In this document: positions 1 to 12,800 of the stretch, piece by piece | Layout of the letters: each line of letters starts with the position of its first letter | Numbering within the stretch: position 1 is the first letter of the stretch | NCBI GenBank assembly: GCA_914767715.1 | Contig: OU612070.1 | Span: 23,548,025-23,612,024, forward strand | Length of the DNA stretch: 64,000 nucleotides | DNA from: Membranipora membranacea | Taxonomy: Eukaryota > Bryozoa > Gymnolaemata > Cheilostomatida > Membraniporidae | Direction of reading: 5' to 3' | Notes under the pieces: model-generated | Told to the model about the DNA's origin: nothing | The model's input: only the letters and a program-made list of their open reading frames with translations | Databases searched by the model: none | Position numbers and translations under genes: made by a program

Positions 1-836
1 AACCATTCCAAGATTTATTTCTCTTTAAAGATCTCACAAGACACGGCACAGCAGACAAAGACTAATTTAAACTGGGGACATGCCACTTTCATATCAATAG
101 AAGCAATCGTAGTAAGCACTCAACCATCAAACCTGATTCCAGTATTCAGGCACCGATCCAATATACAAAAACTTTCACCTTGAATTCTTAGAAAACGCAC
201 CGCTGCTCCGAGAGCCAACAGCGTTGTAATTATAATATAACACTATTGGCTATCGGTACAAGATCGGTTGGCTATTTATTGACGACAAGATCGAGATATA
301 TTGTCGTCAATATCTAATTCATCGATTACTATTAGGATGGGATGTTGATAACCAGAGAACAATCGAATTTGTTCAGAAACAGGCAATGAGGGGTTTAGGC
401 CAGACAATCAGAGAGTTTAGTCTAATCTGGCGTTAATCCTATGTCCTTGGAGAAGCTTACATCTATATACAACAGACTTCGGTTCATATAAGCGCCAACG
501 GGCCCCATCAACCAGTAAAAAGTAACGCACATATTATAGTGCATTGTGATTGAATCTTGGGTCAAGCGAGGGCATCCGCTTAATCAGACAATCATGGAGA
601 CTCTGACGAGGCAATTTCAGATCAGAAATCAGCACGGATTTAGAATAAAATGGTACCCTACTCATATAACCCAAAGGCTTGTATCTATATTTCCAATAAT
701 CTACCATTTCTACTAATGCCAGAGCTTCTGATCTGAGGAGGGTTTTAAGACCTCAGCAAAGTTTTGGAAATAGTGTGGTACCCTAGTCAAATTACTCTAA
801 GGCTAGTTTCTACAACAATGCAGCTATGGCACATAC

Positions 837-3800
837 CGATCTAATGCTGCCTGCTTGTCTCTATCAAAGTCATCGACCATCTCAGACATTTTACTGCTGA
901 GCTCAGCGTTTATCTCCTCCAGTTTACCTTCATTAGAAGCAATGAGCTCTAACTTATCAGTAAGTGACTGTAAGAAGTCAAGTATATCAGCTTTATATAA
1001 TAATATAATATTCATCTAATGAGTTAGCGATAACAGGTGGGGAATAACCCAATAATAAGCATGGAGTAAGAAGTGTTTTTTTTTGGTTATCAGGGCCCTC
1101 TGTGACTTAATTCACCTGACATCAGAATACTAGAATTATTAGGCATGATGGGATACCACCCTCTGCTGACCAAATCCAACTAATATAACATTTACCCTAC
1201 TCCAAGCGAAAAGTAATAGGACAGGCAAGGTAAAGATCCAGATTCTGCAATCATATTTGCAAATTTATATGAGTAGAAAGGCCTAACACGGCTTTAGACA
1301 TCGTTTATCACCCACCCTTTCTGGTATCACCCTGTAGCCTCACCTTGATTTCTTCTTGTAGTATATATCTATCCTTAGTCATTGACTCGAGCTGACCCTT
1401 CAGTTTTATCTCCAGTAGACTGTTTCCGTCTTTAGCAGCTGATTTATAAAGTGTCAGCTCGATATTCGCCTCTTTCAACTCAACCTACAAATTACATTGT
1501 AGTGTAACAGTTAACATATACATACTAGCATCAAAGCACAGGTATATGCTATCCAAGGTATGGACATATTTGTTGTCTAACGCGATATTCAAATAGCTGT
1601 ATCAAAAACTAACTGTTGGTGCTGAACAATTTTACTACAATATCCCAAACCATTTTCTACAATTTGACACAGGTCTCACCTCGCCTAACCGGTAGCTCTG
1701 CTCTGAACAACACCCAAATATAAAATCATGTCTAATACTGGATAATAAATATCCAAAAATTTGATAACCACCTTCATAATATGAATAACATTTAGTTTTT
1801 GGTGCATTGTAAAGTCTCTATGAACAACACTGTTGAGTAAACCTTATGTTATTTTTTTAGCTTTGATCTTTGACCGCTTAACCTAAGACAAAAGACAGCA
1901 CGCAATTATATTTAAAACATGATCGTAATGACTAATTTTATACAATTAAGCTTCCAAATGCCATAAAAGTTCAAATACCCCGCAATTTTGGAGCCACCAG
2001 AGTTTCTGAATGAGCAAGCACTGGAGTTATTCTGCGACGTCGGGTCATAAAATATTCCAAATTGTTACGCTGCATCGGCGCTTCAAGTGGAAGAACAATA
2101 TATAACTCTCCAAAAACCAGCAAATATTTATTGATGGGCTGCCACACCAGACGTTGACTGGTCGAGGACAGAGAAGACCTGGCGGCAAAAAACAATGAGC
2201 CACTTCTGTTTTTCTATTTGGTACAATAGTCATGGAATTTAATCCTATTGGCACCTCACATACCAGTGTTTCTGGGAATGATTATCAATATTATGCATAA
2301 TTAAACAGGCTGGAATTTGGTGCCTAACTCTGAGATTGTAATGTCACCAAGCCAACCCAATTCCAAATCCGCCTATGAAACCTTTTCATTACCATTTATG
2401 AGTTCGAAGGAATTGAAATTGTCTGCACAGCAACCTGCTGCATCTAATTCTCAAGCCAGGCTGTCTGAATGCTCTGATGATACTAGTGTCATTTATTAGA
2501 AATGACGTTCGTTGCACAGAAGGAATTGAAAATGGAGTACAAATCAACATTACACAGCTACAAATTACAAAAATGTCCCGACAAACGGAGATATTTCATA
2601 TTTGCCTTGAAGTATGTATCAGACTTTTGGAGACTAGTGTCTAAAGTTTATCACTGCTACTTTCGTCAAATGCGGTAGTTTGCCTTTCATGTTCAGATTC
2701 AGCTTAGCAATTAATCCTGCATTAAGATAACAGCATGGATAATTTTGTATCCAAAACCCTAACTGCGCAGCGAAATTATAATGTTTGTAGTCCCCACGAG
2801 GCTTCGTGAGAAAATTGTTTACGGCACTGAAAAATATTTAAGCAATCGGACAAACAGGACACGATCCTCCGTAATCTGTGATTCACACAAGTGAAAACAT
2901 TTGAATGCTGTAAACACGCCCTAATTAGCTTGGTTTTAGTAGCTGTCCCCTCCCACACTTTCTCCGAAAATTTACTGTTCTCAGTCTAGGATTCCTCACT
3001 CATGTATTTTTGTAGCTATCACAAAAGATCGGTTTTTTGATAATGATTTTTTTAATTATTTATTACCCATTTTTATATGAAAACAAGAGTTCATATACAT
3101 GTTGATTGTTTCATGGTTCCTGGCACATTGAGAATTTAAAGTTGTAAAATTTTAAGTATTTTGAATATTTGATTTTATTGATCAGATATGAGTTTGGCTA
3201 TAAATATATTGATGTTAAGTATTTGTAATGCCTAAGTTATTGTTGTAGCCATAAGTTATCTGTGCTCAGCTATGACAAATTGTACATTGGTAATCAGTGA
3301 TTGGAAATGATTTATCATCAATGAGCAATATGCTGGAGCCTAATAACGAACAAATTGGTAGCTAGTTGCTTTATAATGGTCAGACCTGCCGCCTTGACAA
3401 GGCTCCGCTGGTCTTTCTATGCAGATCAATCGACCAATCACATTGCAACTTTTATATCCATTTCATTCGTAAGCGCCAATGATCAATTAATTTGTAACCA
3501 ATATGAGAATACGACCTATTGCTGTTATTCTAAATTGCACCACACTAAAGGTAGCCAAAATTGTATGCATGATTGGTGCAGCTTACAGATTACAAGCGCT
3601 GGCCCTCACAGATGAAGATAAAACAATACTCATGTCTAGCCATCAACAGACAATAATCCTGTGCTATATAAACCAAACACCAATATCCTTGGTCTCATTT
3701 TATCCCCTGCCTTGTGCTGAAAAGACATGAGTACATTTTACCCAAACAACGCACTAAGCTCGATATTCAAAAAAATTTAAACAGAGCAAAGACCTGGCGC

Positions 3801-6800
3801 GGGAAATTCTATTCAAATAAGAGCTAGATTTCAACTAAGATCAGCGAACAAAAGGATTATAAAAATCTGTAGACACCCAGTGATTTACTACGAGTTCATC
3901 TCATCTAATTATCGCTACAGGTATGTTTAATCAATATCCGCACAACATGTCAATAAATTTTGAGTCTAGCCAAATTAATTCACATGATTTGAAAGCGGAG
4001 ACATGGTTAAATTTTTAATTATACCCTAGCGAACACGTCAGTCATTTCAGTTTGTTTGTGCCACTGACCGTACTGTACCATATTTCTAGGGCAGTGGTGA
4101 TATCCAACAGAAGAATGCATACGGAATCTCGGAAAGGCGGAATTTTATTTTCACTGACTCTATTAAACATAGTGATAGCCATGCCTACATTACACAACAC
4201 AGGACATACTAACTCATCTCTATCTATAAACTCTACATCAAGTGCCAACAACAGTACATCGGACTATTCTTCTATGATGGAAAGGTTATTTAACACTACT
4301 GGATTATCACAAGGCGATGCTTTACAACATTTAATACAATCCTATCTCAACAGTAACACATCAACTCAGACAGATGTAAACTCAAGCACCGACGATTCGA
4401 CATGGATGAGAATGCCGGTGAGTTTAGCACCTGCATTGTTAGATTACGAGAATGAGACCGAGGTCGACGAGCTAGAGATGGTTATAAAGAACACCACAGA
4501 GCCCGAATCAGAGCTAATACTCCCCGCCGATATATATGAGGTTCCTCTACAGGTGTGGGTGGAGAGGGGGGATAACTCTGACGCGGAGCTAGAGCAGCCA
4601 GTAGATGATGTACAGACACTGATAACAGAAGCACTCAAACCCGACAACCTCGAAGATCAGCAAACCTCAACGACAGCGCCACATCTAATACGTCACCACA
4701 GCCGACGATCGCTAGCACAGCGTAGCAGCTCCCGGCGTAACAGAGGTAGACTCAACGAGCAGGCAATGACCTCCGTACCTATCCAAACACCTGATGTGGA
4801 CGAGGACAGCATATTAAATCTGTTCCGTCAGCCGCCTCGAGGAGACAGCAGCAGCGAAGAAGGTAACCGACCTATGGAGATTATCCGTACGCGTGAGCGA
4901 TTCAACATGACTGTCGATTTCCAAGCCCCGTTTCACAACATTGAGTCAGACAAGTTGCTGGAGATCGTGCTGCTGATGAACTCGGACTGCACTCAGCTGC
5001 CGCAGAGGATGGTTAGGTGGGTGTCCGGCAGCAGGGGTATACTGTTCGAGTGTCAGAATGGTGTCTGGGTCGTCACATACTTAGCGAGACAGGGGAAAAA
5101 AGTTCGACCAGAAACAGTGACAGGTAAGCATCACTTCACATCTATGACATGTCGCACATTATCTTTTTTTTTGTCCTCTTGTGCAGACAAGTTTTTGAGA
5201 TAGACGCCTAGTTTAACCATGATGTGCATGTTAAGATTCTGTCGGTGGCACCCATGCTCACCATTATGTCTTCACCACTAAATATTAACGGCTCCAGGGA
5301 GACATAGGGAGGCTGAACTACGCCTTGTCACCAGATTTGAGCACTATAAAATACTTTCATAAGAAACCATTTCAAAACCATATCTGCATATTTGCAACCA
5401 AAGAAAGAAAACTTTGCGTTTTTCAAACCAGGAAATGGTGAAAGAAACCAAAGTGGAAATTGGTAACGACCCTATTATCACTAATTAACTCTCGATATTG
5501 GTTTGCAGATTGCCACGAATTACATTTGGACGGTGTGGACTTGATCAACCCTGAAGTACACCACAGACTCGAGCTCACATATAGTGATGGAGGGAAGAAA
5601 TCTCGTGAGGTGATATGTAAACACGACGAGAGACACACTAATCACCAACTCATAGATAATCATATAAACGCTGACCCTGAGCAGCCAGTACGAACTATCC
5701 CACAAACTATGTCAGGTATGTAAATATAGTCATGTTATAACCCAAACTGTCTATCTCTAAAAAACCCAAAAAGAATCCAATTTTAAATACAGCTCCGCTG
5801 GAATTTTTAGTGAAAAATAAAAGTTTAAGATAACCAAAATATCGGTAAGACTGATAACAGTTTATTTTTAACTTTTACAGGAGCTTGGACCGTATTCCAG
5901 AGGAGAGTAAATGGTGGTGTGAAGTTTTATCGATCTCTCAAAAGATACAAGACTGGCTTCGGCAGTATCGAGAGTGGTGAATATTGGCTAGGTAAGAACT
6001 ACATTTCAAAGCCGTGAAATTACTTCTGCCTATATATCATAGCATAACCTTGAGATAAGTTCTTCCTTATAAATGGCTCCATTTTAGCTTCCTAGTTTGG
6101 TCTAGAAGACTGCAGTTTTCCAAGAACGCATTCTTCTTTCATTGTTCGAAACATTTTAAAGTTCACCAGCAAGGGAGTTCATTGGATCAAGGTTAGGTAA
6201 TAAATTAAGCTTTCGGTTTCTAATTCTACGAAATTTAACTTTGCAGGATTGAAGATATTACACGATATGACACACACTAGACCTTACATGTTACGGGTGG
6301 AAGTAACTACCACTGATAACAGAACGTACTACAGTGAATACAACAGCTTTAGAGTGGGCAGTGAAGCTAAAAGCTTTAGGTGAGTTAGGAACATCCCTTT
6401 TTTTAAATGATTAGAGTTCTTTACTAAGTTTGAGCCAAACAATAGCACCCTTCAAAATTATAGTATCAAATAGTGATAAATTCTGCTAAAAACTTTGGTT
6501 AATACACTTTAGATTCCATTCAATATTACTTAAACAGAATTCATGTTTATGATGATGCTCTCGTTAGTATAATTCATGATGGCATCTCAGCAATGGATGT
6601 TTTTTTTAAACGCGTAATTAAAAATCTGCAAAATAATTACTACACATGAGGTCACACAAAATTCATGTTTAGTTGAAGTGTGTAAACACTATTTGACCAG
6701 GTTTTGGTATGTAGGTTTTATGTGCCATTTATAAAGCATTGATCTTTATCAACCAACCACGAATACTGAAATGTTCACATTTAGGAATATTTAAGTTATA

Positions 6801-9800
6801 TGCATCCAAACCTTGTCGCCACAATGTAATAAAGCAGCCCTTTTCTGTTTTCAGGCTTAGACTTGGTGACTTTCTAGAGCCGGATAATAGCACCCAATCG
6901 GCTGGCGACTTTTTAACGCTCCACCACGGAGGAAAATTTCACACTAGGGATTCTAGTCAAACTGGAGTTAATTGTGCCAAACTTTACGGAACCGCGTTTT
7001 GGTTCCGAGGCTGCTGGACCGCTCTAAATCTAAACGGACCTTATATTACTGAAGACATACATAACAGTGGGGTTCGGTGGGCCACCGCCAGCCCTGAGGA
7101 GGAACGCAGGGTGTGGAAAACTGAGATGATGATTAAACCCGTCTTATAGCAGTAAACACTTTTTAGCACCTTTTTTCAAATAAATTGTGTGGCACAATCA
7201 AACCAACCTTTTAAACTATTTTAAACCAGGGAGTTATCTGTTTTTCTTTTTATTGTTTTGTTGTATATGTACATGTTTTTCTGTGTAAATATCTATCTAT
7301 AGACTTGCCGTTGTAAATATCACACTCTCCGCTGATGTTCTATGATTCAAAGAGAGACAAAATCTCTATAATTTATAACATATAATATAATGTTCAGTTC
7401 ATTGTGACTGTGGAAGGTAGAAGTACTTTTTTGAATTGAAATGGTCTTCACATGCATGAGTTGATGGCGCCGAACCTGCAAACCAGGCGTCTTAACCTGA
7501 TTTAATCCTTATATTAATGGCAGAAGGTCAGTGAGACTAATTGCTCAAATCCATCAAGTCTGATACTCTCACATACATACATATAATATACATGAGACAT
7601 GAGGACCTGCCGAGAGCGGGCTGTGATGAGCCATGACTTGTACCCAGACTACTTTGTCTCAATACCAGGACTAAGTGAAAGCTGGGATTACCATAACTTG
7701 GCTCCCGAGTACGAAAATATTAGCTATCAACTTTGTAGAGCCAATGTTTGCTATAGGTAGTGGTAGCCTGGTACAAATAACTTGAGGAACGCAGCGGATA
7801 ATACACTATAGTTTCGAGTATGGTTTACCTAGTTTTGGGGTGCCTTAATGTTGGCTAGCACAAAATTTTGAACTGCTGAGGTGGTCTATATAAACTAAAG
7901 AGGTACATTAAATATGAGCTAGCATTAAAGTTAGCTATTTCAATCATACTTAGTAGGGTGTTTGACCCAACTTCAGCCTCTAACGCCGGAGAGCCCGTAC
8001 AGGCTTAATCTCGCCAATCCTCACCAAGCTCTGGTCTGAGTTTTACATCAGCTACAGTTGATTATTACATACGAGCTACCAAGTTTATTACCTGGAAGTG
8101 AGTTTATTACCTGCGCGTTTGCAAGTTTCTCTCTGGTCAGATCTAGATCAGCCTCAGCTCTCAGCTCATCCCGTCTCTTCTGATCAAGTTCAGATCTGAG
8201 TGAGGACAACTCTGCTCTCTTATCCTTCACTACACTCAGGCATTTCTGTAACTCTCGTCTCAGAATCAAAATCGTCTCCTCCGAGTCAGGAGACCTCCTA
8301 CAAACAAAAAAGCATCAAGTCTGATTACATAGAATAGAGGTATGCAGACCTGTGACTATAACCATAGTCTATGTGCAGACAATGAATGTAATAAAGCAGC
8401 CTGCCTTCATCAGCCACGATGTCTAGCCAAACACGTGAAAATACCTGTCACAGACACATATCTCCCGTTCTGCCTGAGACGGACATATTTAGCAATGTGT
8501 TATACCACCTGGCTAATCGCGGATAAGACTCCAGTCAGGTGTTGCTTTATTCACTAAATGACTTCAGCAGCATATTACATAATAACATTAGGTCTTAATG
8601 GATTAGGGGGCAATAATGTGGCTGGATCTCAGTAAACATTACCAAGAATTGAGTTTATGGGTACAGCTCAACACTTCTATTGAAGTCTGCACTCTATGAA
8701 ATCCAGGAGCCTTTCAGTGAAGAGTAACTCTTCGAGCCAGAGAGATAGATGCCTGCAACTACAGACTTCTTTCTTGGAATTGTAACCCATTCATTTTATC
8801 GCAAATTGAGCAGAGCACGGCCAGTTGGAAGTAATAACTATAAATAAGTCACTTCCAAATTTTAATGCTAAAATAACCCAATAACAAAATTTCAGCTTTG
8901 AATGAGAACCACTGTGTACCTATTTTTGGTCAAATCAGTGCAGTTTAGGTGTAATGATGGTTCTGCTCAAAGGGCTAATTAACTCATAAATTTAAGACAT
9001 TGTAAGATGTGACAAATTTGAAACTGTTAACGAACATTTCATGGAAACGTTCCAGCAACTCATAGATGCTATCAGGTTGTTTTTTGTGCCTGGTCTTGTT
9101 TGCGTACCAGAATTTTCACACAAGACATGGTTTACATTTTCCACATCAAAAGCGCCAACAAACGATTGTAGAGTAAACATTACTCGAGCCAACTGGATGT
9201 GATGAAAGGAAAGCAGTGAGCACATCTCGTGTTTTACTCCAAAAAGAACACACAGCAAAAACTTATCCTCTGATGATGTGATTTATGGTGTCGTGGTAGT
9301 ATTTTATTGCAATATGAGGTCTTATGCCAGTTCATACACACATCAATATAACCAATGAACTCCCTATTCATTGATATAACAAGGTAACCTACGCTTATTG
9401 AGTTGATCTTAAAACAAGTGTATAGTATGTAAAACTGTTTCCATCTTTTATTTTGCAATCAAAGTTGATGAATTCTTTTGATTAAAACACATACTGCCAG
9501 GTCAAAACTCACAAATCAACTTTTGGGAAAGGGTGTAACAGCGCGGTAGCCTTTTTCCGAAATCTTGGTGCCATTGATAATGGCATGGTCTGCCGCTTTT
9601 ATAATAATAAGTAAATTTAGGTTAAACGTATATACATTGTAATAGTCTTATCATTTATAATTAAACCTTTACTTTTTTATTCAATGTAGACAATGAGTAG
9701 ACAGCTGAGATAAACTAGCCTGTAATATCTCATATCCGGGCAGCTGTCCAATGCTCATTGATATATATCTCCTCATTTGATTGCATACCAGAGTCAAGTG

Positions 9801-12800
9801 CTATTAACGGGGAGACTTTTGGACGCTTCAAGATCAAGCAGCACCACCCATATAAGCATGTTTCTACTTATTCCAAGAACCGATTTACAGCATGTCTTCA
9901 TACGTGTTGGTGTTAACATTATCTATTCTTACTGATATAGTCGTTGCCCTTTGGATACACACATCATAGCATCATTGTTTTAACATCTGATAGCACCTAC
10001 TCACCGACCCGGATATCTCACAAGTTATATAAATACAATCTAGGAAGTTGTCTCCACGTTGGCAGCAAAAACCCATAAAACACAACAGCATTGTCCAAAG
10101 ATAATATTATTAGACAATGCATTAGTTTTACGTAATAGCAAACCACTATAATAGCGCCAACCCTTACCACACTCTAAGATTTGTATGGTGCGGTCAGAGA
10201 TGACGTGGTGATTCTGTCAGCAGGAAACAGAAATCGCACCATTGGTGCATGAGAACTTAGAGCGCTGCCAAAAATATGTGGGACAGTTTCATTCATCCTG
10301 AAGCTCAACTTTTTATTTCACTACAAGGATATATGAAGAGCCAATAACCTTCAAGAAGCCTTTTCTTCTTGTGACATCAACATGATAATATTTTGATAAA
10401 GGGGAGTTCGGTACATTGACATTGGGTGGTTTGGTATGTTATGTAGCTCAACTTTTTGTTTCACTACAAGGATATAGGAGGCGGCAATAACCTACATACA
10501 TCCTCGACCTTGTAACATGACATCAATATAATAATGTTTTGACATGGGGGAGTTTGGTAAATTGACATTGGGTGGTTTGGTATGTTATGTAGCTCAACTT
10601 TTTATTCCACTCCAAGGATTTAGGAGGCGCCAATAACCTACATAAATCCTCGACCTTCCAACGTGACATCAGCACAATAATATTTTGATATAGGGGAGTT
10701 TGGTACTTTGACATTGGGTGGTTTGGGACGTTATGAATCAGTATTAGAGTTACCTGTCAGAGATAGAGCTGCCATAGCCGGACGACTTATTGTTGAGAGG
10801 TTTGATGCCGAGTTCGGCTAGAGTATCGTCATAGCTGTCGGCAGCAGATGCTTGCTGACTGAAGAGGGGTGTAGACATGAACACCTCGGCGTTACGCGCT
10901 GTCTCATATAGAGATATCTGCTCCTTCAGATCCGACATCTCTTTCTGTAGTAAACGTAGAGATGGCGTAAAACTCATTATGATATACAAATATATATATA
11001 AATATTCACAACCAAGTTGCACTATTTTATGACAGAGATGAATTCTGAAACATCAGTGTACACATGAAACTATGCTTATGAATGAACTTGTATTTGTGGT
11101 TGAAAGCTTGTCATGAGGTGATTTTAAATAGATGATGGATTTTGTATTAGTGAAATAATACAGTTAATTTAGAGATATATAATTCAATATCATTGATTTT
11201 TTTCCTCCACTGCTGTAATAAATATCAGGTAGTTTTGTCAAATAAAATGTGAGGTACATGGTTTACCTTTCAAACCAGCAAAATCATATTTTTTCCATAA
11301 ACTAAGGAACATCAAAACAGAACACAGAATTACGGTTCCATTAGAATTTGACACATCGTAGTTACGGCAGTAAACTTTTACTGTTTTCACCGGAATTTTC
11401 ATCCTGTTAATTTAACTAAATGTTTACATTTATGTGGGCCTTATTGGAGGAAATCCAATTGATAAGCACGTAATAATTATGTAGCTAATCCTAAATCTAT
11501 TGATAGAGCTTTGTCTATGAGCTGACAAGCGAGTGCTTTTATTTTCTCTAGGGGATAAATTTACAACAACAATAAGAAATTCACCAAGTCGCCAGATTGC
11601 AACAGCATCAAAAGAGTTGCGTCTCAAATACATCAAGTATTTAGGACTCTGAAAACACTATCGTAATTAATAGTATTCTTCGCCTGAGTAGTACAATGCA
11701 CCAAGTAGTACGTTTTTCTGTCATAAAATTGGCCTTTGTCTAAAGAATAATTAAGTTAAGTGAAGGTCACGCGCCACCCTTAAGTCCAAATACACAAATC
11801 AAAGGTCTGCAGGCCGCGACTTCACCTTAACAACTCAGAATTACCAACAATTAATGTGTCTACACCATCAAGCTGGTCACTCAACAAGCCAAAAATGTGA
11901 GGGCGCAATTTACAAAAAAAAGGTGGGACAACTCTGAAATAGAGTGTTTGTGAAATGAATTCTGGCAAAATTTATTTTTATTGGCAACCAAAGCAATGAC
12001 TTATTTATAGAGTGTTTGTGAATCGAATTCTGACAATATATATTTTTATTGGCAACCAAAGCAATGACGTATTTATAATCTTTGACCAAAGTCATCTCAT
12101 TAGAAATCTTTTTTTTTTATTTGAATCATTATACTGATGATTTGAGTTTAATTTTTGTTTAAGCGTGGTTTTGTATATTACCTGCAGGGTATCACAGAGT
12201 TGTTCAGTCACAGATTTACTAGCCATGGACTGCTGTAGCTGTATTTTAAGTCTGCTCATCTCAGAGCCACATGTGTCATTTAGTAACTCCTGGACCTGCT
12301 TCTGACTCTCCTGTTATAGAGAGATCGAAATAATAGTAACAATGACTATTTGTAATTAGCATATTTGATACTAATACAACAAGGCTGTAAATAAATTATC
12401 AGTAGTATCTATAGATTCGTAAAAAATGTTTTATTTTTATAATTCTATTTATTTATTACTGAAATGTTAAGTCTATGGTAGTACCAGTATCTATTATAAA
12501 CAATTATTAAGCGGATATTCTGAGGATTGTGTCTAATTTGAGGATAGTTCTAACCCTCGATTTACTTGTATAGACGTGTCAGCACAGCAACTTCTATCTG
12601 TACAAAAGTAATTCGTGGGTCTACATTGAGAAATACACATGCACGCCAATGAGTGAGCGAGTACAGGACTGGTCATGATTAATAACTACTTTGCACCAAA
12701 TATCTCTGAGTGAACTTAATTTTGGAATTTTGATTTTTTTTCAAACAGAACAATAAATTTGTGAGTGCTACTTTTACTACTACTATGAGTGAGACATTGG

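Noticed and set aside
1-836. Next CEP152 exon
   Set aside because: No stretch on the minus strand matches the following part of CEP152; it probably lies before the window.
4052-4114. Upstream extension of the FReD protein from a TTG codon
   Set aside because: The first ATG in frame is 4115, directly before a plausible signal peptide.
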